In this document: positions 37,588 through 46,845 of the stretch, piece by piece
How positions within the stretch are numbered: position 1 is the first letter of the stretch
Layout: every line of letters starts with the position of its first letter
From: Helicobacter saguini
Lineage (GTDB): Bacteria; Campylobacterota; Campylobacteria; Campylobacterales; Helicobacteraceae
NCBI RefSeq assembly: GCF_000762875.2
Contig: NZ_JRMP02000019.1
Coordinates: forward strand, 1 to 50,223
Reading direction: 5' to 3'
Length of the DNA: 50,223 nucleotides
Position numbers and translations under genes: made by a program
The notes under the pieces: generated by a model
What the model saw: the letters and a program-made list of their open reading frames with translations, nothing else
Databases searched by the model: none
What the model was told of the DNA's origin: nothing

Positions 37588-38376
37588 CTATCGTTTCAAG
37601 CCATTTACCGTTTGTAGCATAGAATCTGCGGTTTGAATGCTTTTTGAGTTTGCTTCATACGCGCGCTGCCCAGTAATCAAGTCTGTCATTTCACTAACCA
37701 AACGCACATTGCTTAGCTCTAAAAAACCAGCCCTAATTTGCCCTAAGCCATCCTGCCCAGCAATGCCCTGAATAGGCGCACCACTAGCATTCGTATTCAT
37801 ATAAAGGTTGTCGCCTAGCCCGTGCAAACCAGCGGGGTTAATGAAATTCACAAGCTCGATTTGCCCTAGCACTTGCGCTTGTCCATCGTTACCTAAAGTA
37901 ACACTCACGGTTCCATCCGCACCGATATTGATACTTTGCGCCTCAGGTGGCACGGTGATTTGCGGTTGCACTAGATAGCCCTCGCTTGTAACGATATTTC
38001 CTTGGTCATCAAGCTTAAAATTCCCGCTACGCGTATAAGCGATGTTGCCATCAGGCAGCTGAATAGGGAAAAATCCCTTACCCATAATCGCCACATCAAG
38101 CGGATTTTCAGTCTCTTTTGGGCTGCCTTGCGAAAAGATTCTATTAATCGCACCAGTTCGCACACCCACGCCGACCTCGATACCTGTCGGTGTGAGCGTG
38201 GTTTCACTCGTCTGTGTCCCTGCAAACTGCAACGCTTGATAAAACAAGTCGTTGAACTCAGCCCTTTGTCGCTTGTAGCCAGTCGTATTGACGTTGGCTA
38301 TGTTGTTTGAAGTCGTATCAATCTGTAATTGCTGCCCTAACATCCCAGTCGTAGCAGTATATAATGAACGCATCAT
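37588..38376 (-). CDS. flgG: Flagellar distal rod protein FlgG
   Basis: The 262-residue product has the flagellar rod/hook N-terminus (MRSLYTATTGMLGQQLQIDTTSNNIANVNTTGYK shown here only by its ends, MRSLYTATTG and NIANVNTTGYK). It also has the central GKGFFPIQLPDG and the C-terminal SNVRLVSEMTDLITGQRAYEANSK motif (start SNVRLVSEMT). Distal rod assembly is in the periplasm through the flagellar export apparatus. A perfect sigma-54 promoter lies just upstream, as expected for middle flagellar genes in this phylum. AAGGAT precedes the ATG. Confidence 0.97.
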   Translation of the reverse strand: MMRSLYTATTGMLGQQLQIDTTSNNIANVNTTGYKRQRAEFNDLFYQALQFAGTQTSETTLTPTGIEVGVGVRTGAINRIFSQGSPKETENPLDVAIMGKGFFPIQLPDGNIAYTRSGNFKLDDQGNIVTSEGYLVQPQITVPPEAQSINIGADGTVSVTLGNDGQAQVLGQIELVNFINPAGLHGLGDNLYMNTNASGAPIQGIAGQDGLGQIRAGFLELSNVRLVSEMTDLITGQRAYEANSKSIQTADSMLQTVNGLKR

Positions 38377-38416
38377 GGCACTATCCTTAGTGTTAAAATT
38401 CTTTATGTAAGGAATT

Positions 38417-38433
38417 AAGCAAAAGGCGTGCCA
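38417..38433 (-). promoter_or_regulatory. Sigma-54 (RpoN) promoter of flgG
   Basis: On the minus strand the sequence TGGCACGCCTTTTGCTT has the -24 box TGGCAC, five bases, then the -12 box TTGCT, matching the consensus exactly. It lies about 41 bp upstream of the flgG ATG, giving a leader of roughly 30 bases. Confidence 0.9.
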
Positions 38434-38479
38434 AAGATTCTAAAACTAAATCCCGCAAAATAGAATCTATAGAATCTAT

Positions 38480-39550
38480 CTATAACTTTGGTAATTGTGG
38501 AATTGTGATTTCTACTTGCCCTCTTAAAGTTTCAAAAAATATCATAATTTGTTTAGCTTCTTTATTTGATAAATTTATACCTAATTGTATATTTCCCATT
38601 TCTTGTATCGCATCTTCTAACTTATGTATTGCACCATTGTGAAAATATGGGGCAGTAAGTGTTATATTACGCAATGTGGGAACTTTTAACATCTTATCTA
38701 TATTGCTTGTCATACCACCTATACTTGAATATTTATAATTTTTCATTACTTCAAAAGGCTGCATAGTACCACCAAGTCCTACACCATTATGACATGCTAC
38801 ACAACCACGATTTATAAAAACACGCATCCCATCTGCTTCTTCTACGCTCATAGCTCTAAGATTTCCAGCTAAAAAATCATCATATCTACTAAAAGTATTA
38901 AGTGTTAAGATAAAACTAGATAAACTAAGTGCGATTAACTCAGCATTTACCTTAACTTTTACACCATACGCACGTTTAAAATAGCTCATATACTCACTAG
39001 ATTCTGTAATCATTGAAACAATCTTTTTTGTATCTGCATTCATTTCATTCTCCGCACTTAAGGCATGCAGACTGGCTCTTGCTACGACATTTTTAGCAGG
39101 AATAACACTATCTTCTTTATCAAAACGAGAAATATCACCCTTATAGTGTGCAGCATCATTAAAAAGTGAATTAAACAAAGTAGGCGCATTTAATTTTTCC
39201 TTGCCAATATCCACAAAGCTACTACCATAAAGTGCTATATTGTGACAGGAATTACAAGATAATAATTTATTACCACTAAGACGTGAATCAAAATATAGAA
39301 TCTTGCCTAACTCAATTTGTTCCTTGCTCATATTAATAGGAGTTTTCACAAACATACTTTTTTGTAGTGTAAGCAATTTATTAGATTCTGGTAAAGGCTC
39401 TAAAGTAGCTTTTTTAGCTTCATTCAAAATTTCTTGTAACTTAGCTCCAATATCCTCAAAACTAAATACAAAATGAAATAATAAAATATAGGAGCAAAGG
39501 AATAAACTAGCAATAAAAGTAATTTTACTAAATATATTGTTGGGTTGCAT
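38480..39550 (-). CDS. Di-haem cytochrome c peroxidase
   Basis: The 356-residue periplasmic enzyme has an N-terminal hydrophobic segment (residues about 10-30, signal peptide or anchor), then two c-type haem sites: CNSCH in LYFDSRLSGNKLLSCNSCH (end shown) and CVACH in RGCVACHNGVGLGG. The KVPTLRNITLTAPYFHNG segment is characteristic of the MauG/CcpA family. It reduces hydrogen peroxide using electrons from cytochrome c. AAAGGAT precedes the ATG. Octamers are few. Codon use looks slightly more AT-rich than neighbours, which may reflect separate history. Confidence 0.93.
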   Translation of the reverse strand: MQPNNIFSKITFIASLFLCSYILLFHFVFSFEDIGAKLQEILNEAKKATLEPLPESNKLLTLQKSMFVKTPINMSKEQIELGKILYFDSRLSGNKLLSCNSCHNIALYGSSFVDIGKEKLNAPTLFNSLFNDAAHYKGDISRFDKEDSVIPAKNVVARASLHALSAENEMNADTKKIVSMITESSEYMSYFKRAYGVKVKVNAELIALSLSSFILTLNTFSRYDDFLAGNLRAMSVEEADGMRVFINRGCVACHNGVGLGGTMQPFEVMKNYKYSSIGGMTSNIDKMLKVPTLRNITLTAPYFHNGAIHKLEDAIQEMGNIQLGINLSNKEAKQIMIFFETLRGQVEITIPQLPKL

Positions 39551-39901
39551 TATTATCCTTTATTTTTTTTGGTATTCTAAAGTGATTTTGTAGATTTGCG
39601 TTAATAGATTCTATAATTTACCTAAAATGATTTATTTGGTTCAACACAATAAATCCATTGACTTAACACTATATGGTATCTTTTTAGATTCTAAAAACAC
39701 AATAAAATTTTAAAAAAATGACAAAAAATCTAAAATGGAGTTATGAATTTATGGAAGTAAATACAAAAGCTACTATTTTTAATACTTTTTTCGCTAAAAG
39801 TATATTAATACACTCCAAAAAATTAGATATTGCTATGATATGCAAAAAGTAGGTGATGGCATAGAGCTAAGATTGCATTAAAATAGTTTGTTTTTTAGAA
39901 T
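39551..39901. other. Intergenic region, 351 bp, no convincing gene
   Basis: AT-rich DNA between ccp and viaA. It has a few octamers and a 33-codon plus-strand frame (ATG at 39751, stop at 39852) with TGGAG 15 bases upstream. I see no family resemblance, so I do not call it a gene. A promoter for ccp may lie at its left end. Confidence 0.5.
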
Positions 39902-41797
39902 CTAGCCCAAAATCTTGCGTGTTGCGCCCACCAAAGATTCTATATTCCTAGTTTTTGGGTTGTAAATAAAGTTATTATCAAAGGGGGCGCCTTTTAGATT
40001 ATCAGGGCTTAGATTACCGACGTATAGGGCGTTGCACTTGATTTGCTTATCTTTATTTTTCATAATTTCTTTTAAATGTTTCATAATATGTGGAGCGAAA
40101 ATAAAATCGCTTATCATTAATATATCTGCAGCTTTATAATTCTCATTTTGACATTTCTTTAGCGCGTATTTAAAGGCAGGTATAGAATCTGTCCCACCAT
40201 TAAAATCACTTGATAAAAAATCTAAAAGCCCCAAAGTCCCATTTTTCCCACTTAAATCAAGTGTGCTAAATGTCTCACTAAAATTAATTAGCAAACAATC
40301 TCGCCCCTGCTGCCTAGCCCTTTTTGTCAAAAATAATGTCACCGCTTTCGCCACAACCGCAGGTTTCACACCATTAATCCTACTAAACATACTGCTACTT
40401 GTATCAATGCACAAAATTATAGGTCCTTTTTGCTTATCTTTTGTAAGCATTTCCTTTTTTTCTATCACACTCTCAAAGCCCTCTTTTTCAAAGGACAGCA
40501 GGCGATTTTCCGCATATTTCATATCAAAAAGTATGTTAAAATCTTTGTCATTTATTAGCATAAGCTCTTGGGGCAAAATATTGCTAATTTGACTTGCAAA
40601 ATGCAGCCCGCTAAGCTCGTCATTTGCGTATTTTGTCGGCATTTTTGTATTATAGTCTTGTGTATCAACTTTGCTCATTTCCACAAAATTATCCGCATCA
40701 TCTAGCCGCCCTAGCATATCACAAAGCTCTTTTATAGAATCTTTCTGCAAAATGCGTATAAATTCATTGAAATTTACAAGCCGTTTGTGTAGGCTCTTCT
40801 TAGGACGTTTTATTCTTGTAGAATAGCCTAGATGCGGGATATTTTGCATTTGATTTGGGATAGAAATTTGCGTATTTTGCGCCTTAGATTCTGTATTTTC
40901 ATTATTCTCGCTAAGTGCTTCTCTTTGATTCTTAGTCATCAAATATTCATTGTATAAACGATATGGTAGCGTTTCGAAATAATATCCGTCTCTCTCCTCT
41001 TGCGTCATTTCCGGGACTTCAAATAATATTTCTTTTATAGAATCTTGCGAAATTTCATCATTAGATTCTATCTCGCCGCTCATATAAGATTTTATATCCT
41101 GCCCACTTTTTAGCCCCTCACGCAGCTGCTCCATTATCATATCTTCAAACATTTCGCTTATTTCTTTTGTGTCTTCCATCGTCTCTTTTGCTTCTTTCAT
41201 CGCCTTTAGATAGCCCTTGACACGCTTAATTGTCGCATTTTGCGTTTTTTTTACCTGATTTTTTTTCCATGAATGCAAATTAGATTCTATACTCTCTTTC
41301 CATTCTTGCAACAATTCTGCGTGCAGTTTTTTAAGCTTACTTTTAGAATCTATTTCGTTATTTTGATTATTTTGTGGTGAATTATTAACTTGATTTTGTG
41401 ATGAATTACTAACTTGCGAATATCCGCGTTTTTTTAGTTTTAAATTAGAAATTATAGAATCTATCCCAGAAATCACCTTACTAGATTCAATACTATTTAT
41501 AGGTCCTAAATATTTTTGAATATCAAACTTATCATTATAGTAGCTAATATCATTTAGAATCTGCTTAAGATACTTAGGACTAGATTGCACATTATGCCGA
41601 TAATGCAAGTCGTATTTGTAATATCTTAGCTGCTCTTCATTATCATTTTGCAGGATTTTTGTAATATCATCATAATATTTTTCTATATTAGAATCTAGCT
41701 CATTTTTGATATTAAACTCATCTTTTTGCAAGTCATAATCCACACGACTAGCCAACTCCTCCACGCTAAACTCGTAATTTATTTTTTTATTTTTCAT
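39902..41797 (-). CDS. viaA: ViaA-like von Willebrand factor A domain protein
   Basis: The 631-residue product has a C-terminal VWA domain (about residues 455-631) with the MIDAS start PIILCIDTSSSMFS and DSIPAFKYALKKC and DILMISDFIF after it. The N-terminal two thirds are helical, highly charged and contain Asn/Gln and octamer-derived parts. ViaA partners RavA, a MoxR-type AAA+ ATPase; the pair is linked to metallocofactor/respiratory functions in enterobacteria. ravA lies 21 bp upstream. The RBS (AAGG) precedes the ATG. Confidence 0.8.
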   Translation of the reverse strand: MKNKKINYEFSVEELASRVDYDLQKDEFNIKNELDSNIEKYYDDITKILQNDNEEQLRYYKYDLHYRHNVQSSPKYLKQILNDISYYNDKFDIQKYLGPINSIESSKVISGIDSIISNLKLKKRGYSQVSNSSQNQVNNSPQNNQNNEIDSKSKLKKLHAELLQEWKESIESNLHSWKKNQVKKTQNATIKRVKGYLKAMKEAKETMEDTKEISEMFEDMIMEQLREGLKSGQDIKSYMSGEIESNDEISQDSIKEILFEVPEMTQEERDGYYFETLPYRLYNEYLMTKNQREALSENNENTESKAQNTQISIPNQMQNIPHLGYSTRIKRPKKSLHKRLVNFNEFIRILQKDSIKELCDMLGRLDDADNFVEMSKVDTQDYNTKMPTKYANDELSGLHFASQISNILPQELMLINDKDFNILFDMKYAENRLLSFEKEGFESVIEKKEMLTKDKQKGPIILCIDTSSSMFSRINGVKPAVVAKAVTLFLTKRARQQGRDCLLINFSETFSTLDLSGKNGTLGLLDFLSSDFNGGTDSIPAFKYALKKCQNENYKAADILMISDFIFAPHIMKHLKEIMKNKDKQIKCNALYVGNLSPDNLKGAPFDNNFIYNPKTRNIESLVGATRKILG

Positions 41798-41818
41798 TCT
41801 TTGCCTTCATATAGCATT

Positions 41819-43252
41819 TCATTCCCCCCAGCTGCTATGTATACCATCATTGTAATATACGCCTTGTTTGTCTTGTCCTACGATTTGAGCTTTTTTTAGA
41901 TTTTGTTTTAGTTTTTGTAGTCTAGTTTGCGTTTGAGCGATATTAGATTCTATATTTACTAAGTTTTGGAAAAATAAATTATAATCTTTAGAACTAATAA
42001 AAATATTAGAATTTTCCTCCTTAAAAGTTCGCCTTTTAGCCTTGCATTTCTCCAAAGTATCATCAAAATAAGCCTTTAAATTCTCACATTCATCAAGCAA
42101 AATCTTTTGCAAGTGCTTATTTATGGGCTTTTTATCGCCCCAATTGTGCATAATCCACGCATCATCGCTTGGAATATCCTGCATTTTCCCAAAGGTCACA
42201 CTATCGATAATCTCGCGCTCAAGCCTTTTACACGCATTAGAATCAAACTCAACACTAGGGCAAAATGGCTCAAAAGATTGCGACAAAATAGAATCTATAA
42301 TAGGAATCTGCTCCAAATTACTCCACAAACAATGCCGCAAAAGTGCCAAATCCACAAGCTCCACGCACTCTCTATCACTCAAAATCGCACTAAAACGCAA
42401 AAGCTCCATAATATTTATCCATCGCCGCTCGCTAATATCGATAGGCTCGGCATTTTCGCTCTCTATATCGCTACTCTCATTCTTTAAAATATTTCTATTA
42501 TAAGATTCAATATTATCCTTAACATTCACTAATGCGTCTAATGCCACATTACTAATTTCGCAACTTTTTGTCGCTAAAGTTATAGAATCTAAATCGCTAT
42601 CACTAAAGCAAAGATTAGATTCTATACTTATAAAATCGCGTGCAGGACGCATTTGTAATAGCTTTCTAAAGTTAGCCTTAGATTCAATACGCGGCACAAC
42701 AAGGCGAATGATAAATCTATCAAATAACGCCTCTAGGCTCTGCCCTTTAGCTGGAAGCTCGTTACTTGCGGCAATTAGCCCTTTTAGCGGCACTTTATCA
42801 AGTTGCTCTTGACTTAGATTTTGCGAATTAAGCTCACTATCACTAGCTAAGATATTACGAAACTTTTTCTCATTAATAATTGTCAAAAGTGAATTTAAAA
42901 TCGCAGGAGAACTTTTCCAAATCTCATCTAAAAACGCAAAATCAGCCGATGGAAGAAAGCCGCAAGTTTTCCGCACTAGCTTATCTTTTCTAAGGTTTTC
43001 TAAGCTCAATGGTCCAAAGATTTCCTCAGGTGTAGAAAAACGATTCATCAAATAATCAAAAAATTTATGATTTTTAAAGGCACTTGACACACGCCGCGCC
43101 ACAAGGCTTTTAGCACTCCCAGGTGAGCCATAAAGAAAAATACTTTTCCCAGCTATAAGGCAAAGTAGGCTCAAACTTATCGCCTCCTCTTTTTCTAGCA
43201 AACCTTCGTTTAGAATCTTTTTTAACGCATTGATTTTAGATTTATAGCTCAT
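41819..43252 (-). CDS. ravA: RavA-like MoxR AAA+ ATPase
   Basis: The 477-residue product has Walker A YGSPGSAKS near residue 45, Walker B DFAFLDEIWKSSPAILNSLLTII (start DFAFLDEIWKSS) and the sensor-like LIAASNELPA. The MNRFSTPEEIFGPLSL segment is typical of RavA. The C-terminal part is helical. It probably works as a hexamer with ViaA. Octamers cause small insertions (LDSIT, DNIES) but leave the ATPase motifs intact. AAAGGTAAATT precedes the ATG. Confidence 0.85.
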   Translation of the reverse strand: MSYKSKINALKKILNEGLLEKEEAISLSLLCLIAGKSIFLYGSPGSAKSLVARRVSSAFKNHKFFDYLMNRFSTPEEIFGPLSLENLRKDKLVRKTCGFLPSADFAFLDEIWKSSPAILNSLLTIINEKKFRNILASDSELNSQNLSQEQLDKVPLKGLIAASNELPAKGQSLEALFDRFIIRLVVPRIESKANFRKLLQMRPARDFISIESNLCFSDSDLDSITLATKSCEISNVALDALVNVKDNIESYNRNILKNESSDIESENAEPIDISERRWINIMELLRFSAILSDRECVELVDLALLRHCLWSNLEQIPIIDSILSQSFEPFCPSVEFDSNACKRLEREIIDSVTFGKMQDIPSDDAWIMHNWGDKKPINKHLQKILLDECENLKAYFDDTLEKCKAKRRTFKEENSNIFISSKDYNLFFQNLVNIESNIAQTQTRLQKLKQNLKKAQIVGQDKQGVYYNDGIHSSWGE

Positions 43253-43392
43253 AATTTACCTTTTTTAACGATTTTAAGATTGAATATTACAATTTCAAAG
43301 ACAACATTTATGGCTAGATTCAAAGTATCGATATAAAAAAATATATTGAAACACTCTAAAGATTTAAGATGTTTTGACATATCATGTTATAA

Positions 43393-44316
43393 CTATATCT
43401 TATTACTACTCCCCAAAATATCCATCCGCTCGGCGATTACATGGCTCATAGCCTTCATTGCTGGGGTAAAAAATTTGCGTAAATCAAATTGACTCTTGTC
43501 CTCATTTGCCACCTTTCGCACCTCCGCGATAAACGCTATACGCAAATCAGTATCGGTATTTACCTTGTTTATGCCACCTTTTACCGCCTCCTGCAAAAAG
43601 GAAAATGGCACGCCCTTACTCGCGCCTATATCGCCACCACTTTGCGTAAAACTCGCACGCACATAATCAGGTATCGCACTCGCACCATGCAGCACCAGCG
43701 GGATTTTGGTTAGCTCCTTTACCTTTTTTAGCCGCTCAAAATCAAGACGCGGCTCACCCTTAAATTTAAACGCACCATGACTTGTCCCTATCGCTGGGGC
43801 TAAATAATCGACCTTGCTTTCACGCACAAATTTCTCCGCCTCAGCCGGATTTACCAGCACAGCGTCCTTTTCATCCACCGAAATATTATCCTCGATGCCC
43901 ATAAGCCTTCCTAGCTCTGCTTCCACGCTAACACCGCGCTCGTGCGCCATTTTCACCACCTTGCTAGTCTCCTCCAAATTCTCATCAAAAGGATGGTGAG
44001 ACGCGTCAATCATAACGGATGTAAAGCCCGCATCCACCGCCTTTTTGCAGCTCTCAAAACTCGTGCCGTGGTCAAGGTGGAGTGCGACAGGAATGTGCGG
44101 ATATTTTTTTGCCATCGTTTGCACAAGGGCTACCGCGATTTCGATGCCCATGTATTTTATCGCGCCTTCACTTGCCTGCACGAAAATGGGCGAATTTTTC
44201 TCATTTGCCGCGACAAAAATCGCATTCAACATCTCGAAATCAACAAAGTTAAACGCGCCCACGCCATAGCCTTCCTTATTCGCCTTGCTTAGAATCTCAA
44301 TCCCACTTACTAGCAT
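43393..44316 (-). CDS. fba: Class II fructose-bisphosphate aldolase
   Basis: Zinc-dependent aldolase of glycolysis/gluconeogenesis. The catalytic/metal motifs are HLDHGTSFE (Asp/His), EAELG, IGTSHGAFKF and LVLHGASAIP. The 307-residue length matches the Helicobacter type. GGGAG precedes the ATG. It contains only one octamer core and no insert. Confidence 0.97.
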   Translation of the reverse strand: MLVSGIEILSKANKEGYGVGAFNFVDFEMLNAIFVAANEKNSPIFVQASEGAIKYMGIEIAVALVQTMAKKYPHIPVALHLDHGTSFESCKKAVDAGFTSVMIDASHHPFDENLEETSKVVKMAHERGVSVEAELGRLMGIEDNISVDEKDAVLVNPAEAEKFVRESKVDYLAPAIGTSHGAFKFKGEPRLDFERLKKVKELTKIPLVLHGASAIPDYVRASFTQSGGDIGASKGVPFSFLQEAVKGGINKVNTDTDLRIAFIAEVRKVANEDKSQFDLRKFFTPAMKAMSHVIAERMDILGSSNKI

Positions 44317-44474
44317 TTTTTCTCCCTTTTGGTTTGGTTTTTAAGGTTAAATTGTAGCCAAAATTTGTTTATGGAATCTAAATTTGCATCCTTACTAGTT
44401 ATTATTGTAAAGTTGCACAAAATGCTATAGTTATAAATTTCATAATTTTTTAGAATCTTGTTTAAAACTTTGGA

Positions 44475-46016
44475 TTAGTTTTTAGAATCTTTTAGAATCT
44501 CCATTACGCATTCTTTATCGCTAAAATGTAGCGTTTTATCTTTGAAAATTTGCGAAGTTTCATCACCTTTTCCAAGTATTAAAAGCACGCAATTTTTAGA
44601 ATCTAAATCGCTTAAAATATCGTGTATAGCAAGCTTTATCGCCTCTTTTCTATCTAAGATTATATTTATAGAATCTTTTTTCACACGCCCTATTTTTTCT
44701 ACGCCTTGCAAGATTTGCTCTGCAATCTTTTGTGGATTTTCACTTCGCGGATTATCATTTGTGATGTAGATTTTAGTGGCAAAAGTGGCGGCGCACTCCC
44801 CCATTTTCTCGCGTTTGCTAGCATCTCTATCGCCCCCAGCCCCGAAAATCACATAGATTTTTTTATTTTTAAAGCTCTCAAAAACCTGCAGCATACCATC
44901 AGTTGTGTGTGCGAAATCAATGATAATTAGCGGTTTTTGACTGACAATTTCCATTCGCCCAGCCACGCCACCAAAATTGCTAAGGGCGGTGCAAATAGAT
45001 TCTAAACTCTTATGCGTGATGGCTTTTAAAGTAAGCGTTGTGGCAAGTAAATTATAAAGATTAAAAAGACCAAATAGTGGAGATTCTAAGTTAGCAGATT
45101 CGATATTTTGATTTAAATTAATGCTAGATTTTGAAAGTTGATTAGAATCTAAGTTAGTAGATTCAGTATTTTTAGAATCTTTACTTGAAAGTTCAAAATT
45201 TTTAGAATCTAAATTTGTATTTTGCTTTGAATCTACTAAATCTTTAGGGCTAACTTCCAAATTTTTAAAGTTATGATTTTTAGAACTTTCTCTAAAATTA
45301 ATATGTGCGAAAATTCCATCATTCAAACTATACGCATTCACAAAAAGATTGCTTTTAGATTCTATACCATAACCCAAAACATTTGGTAAAAATCGCAAAC
45401 TAGCTCCACTTTTATCATCCATATTTATAATTTTTATAGATAAATTATTAGTATTTTTAGAATCTAAATCATTGTCCGCTTTCAAAAAAGCTAACTTTGT
45501 ATTCGCATAATCTTCCCATGTTTTATGATAGTCAAGGTGGTCACTTGTGATATTTGTTAGAATTTTAGCGGCGAAATTTAGCCCAAAAATGCGTTCCTGC
45601 TTAATCGCATGCGAGCTAACCTCCATAATAAAAAAAGAACAACCCCGTGAAATAGCCAACGCAATATCCTTATACAGCTCAAGCAAACTAGGCGTGGTTA
45701 AGCCCTTTTCACGCACACGCGAATCGTTTATAAACATCCCACGAGTGCCTAGTAGCGCGGCTTTATAGCCCATATCAAGCAGGGAAGAGTAAATCGCAGC
45801 AGCGGTCGTAGTCTTGCCATTTGTGCCTGTGATGCCGATGATTTTAATGCGTGAAATGCCGATAGTATCGATAAAGTATTTTTTTAAATCTTCACGTGTA
45901 ATGGTTTTGATATTCGGCGGTAAAGATTCTATAAACTTCTCATTTTGTGGCGTTATTAAAAATATAGAATCTTTTGTAAGTTTTCTAGTGTCATCTGTAA
46001 TATTTTCTAGTTTCAT
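44475..46016 (-). CDS. murE: UDP-MurNAc-tripeptide synthetase (MurE) with octamer-coded insert
   Basis: MurE adds meso-diaminopimelate to UDP-MurNAc-dipeptide in the cytoplasm. Motifs: GITGTNGKTTTA (ATP), MEVSSHAIKQER, ITSDHLDYHKTWEDY, AGRMEIV and the DNPRSENP box that selects meso-DAP. The product is 513 residues against about 450 usual. A block of about 75 residues of Asp-Ser-Lys / Asn-Leu-Asp-Ser units precedes the FGLFNLYNLLA segment. The genes at 46034 and 44475 are 17 bp apart, so an operon is likely. Confidence 0.95.
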   Translation of the reverse strand: MKLENITDDTRKLTKDSIFLITPQNEKFIESLPPNIKTITREDLKKYFIDTIGISRIKIIGITGTNGKTTTAAAIYSSLLDMGYKAALLGTRGMFINDSRVREKGLTTPSLLELYKDIALAISRGCSFFIMEVSSHAIKQERIFGLNFAAKILTNITSDHLDYHKTWEDYANTKLAFLKADNDLDSKNTNNLSIKIINMDDKSGASLRFLPNVLGYGIESKSNLFVNAYSLNDGIFAHINFRESSKNHNFKNLEVSPKDLVDSKQNTNLDSKNFELSSKDSKNTESTNLDSNQLSKSSINLNQNIESANLESPLFGLFNLYNLLATTLTLKAITHKSLESICTALSNFGGVAGRMEIVSQKPLIIIDFAHTTDGMLQVFESFKNKKIYVIFGAGGDRDASKREKMGECAATFATKIYITNDNPRSENPQKIAEQILQGVEKIGRVKKDSINIILDRKEAIKLAIHDILSDLDSKNCVLLILGKGDETSQIFKDKTLHFSDKECVMEILKDSKN

Positions 46017-46033
46017 TATTTATAACTTTTTAA

Positions 46034-46729
46034 TTATTTAGTTCTAATTTTTACAACTTTAACTTTCGCAGGGTTAGCCAAATGTTTAGGGCTGTAATCC
46101 TTGCCATTTAGCTTATTTTTCTCTTGCAATTTTTTCGTCAAAGTCTCAATAATAGGCATAATCTCAAGGTCGTAAATAGGCAAAGAATCGATATAATTCA
46201 CAAGCGTATCAATATAATCATTATCAGCCAAAAGTGATAAAAACTCGTAAAAATCAGCCTTTTTGCCAAACATAAGCTTCGCATTAAAGGGCAGGGCGCT
46301 ATAAACTTCCTTAAAACTTTTGGTCTTTAAAAGCGCGCGAATATCACTATAATTTATCGCGTCATAGCCTTCTAAAATAGCGTCGCGGCTGGACTTTGCA
46401 GCGTTTGAAAGGTCGTGAGTTTTATTATCAAAAGCCTTAATGAAACCCAAAATCATTTTCTGCACCTTAGTGCGATTGCCACGCGGCTCACAGCCCAAAA
46501 CGCTTTGATAAAACTCATAAATGCCAATCGCCTCCTGCCCAAAATCTAAGCCCATATCAGCCAAGTAAAGCCCGATTTTAGAATCTAAATCGCTACTATC
46601 AAGCCAAAATGCGTTTTGAAAAATGTCAAATGCGTCCTTAAAATTCCCACTCATAAGGGCTTTCATACCTTTTTTTTGCAAGCTTTTTTTGCTTGGCAAA
46701 TTGATATTATTGATGTTTATACTCTGCAT
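46034..46729 (-). CDS. Helical (TPR-like) hypothetical protein upstream of murE
   Basis: A 231-residue soluble protein with helical repeats near the N-terminus: LQKKGMKALMSGNFKDAFDIF followed by NAFWLDSSDLDSKIGLYLADMG (start shown), which resembles a TPR-type pair. The C-terminus is basic. No enzyme motif is visible. Its place just before murE suggests co-expression with cell wall synthesis and resembles, as I recall, a conserved hypothetical next to murE in H. pylori. The function is unknown. Confidence 0.7.
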   Translation of the reverse strand: MQSININNINLPSKKSLQKKGMKALMSGNFKDAFDIFQNAFWLDSSDLDSKIGLYLADMGLDFGQEAIGIYEFYQSVLGCEPRGNRTKVQKMILGFIKAFDNKTHDLSNAAKSSRDAILEGYDAINYSDIRALLKTKSFKEVYSALPFNAKLMFGKKADFYEFLSLLADNDYIDTLVNYIDSLPIYDLEIMPIIETLTKKLQEKNKLNGKDYSPKHLANPAKVKVVKIRTK

Positions 46730-46845
46730 TTTCGCCCCCTAAAAATTAGGAAATTTATAACTTTTAAGTTTTTATAACATTGCATTATATCAAATGTTTG
46801 TAAGAATTTTGTTATAAAATCATAGAGTTTAAAATCTTTCTTCTC

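Noticed and set aside
38480-39550. Cytochrome c peroxidase as recently transferred
   Set aside because: It is octamer-poor, but so are nhaA, flgG and fba. It still contains octamer cores, so base composition alone does not support transfer.
39751-39852. 33-codon frame with an ATG in the ccp-viaA gap
   Set aside because: Short, weak ribosome-binding site and no family resemblance. Could be a small gene but there is no positive evidence.
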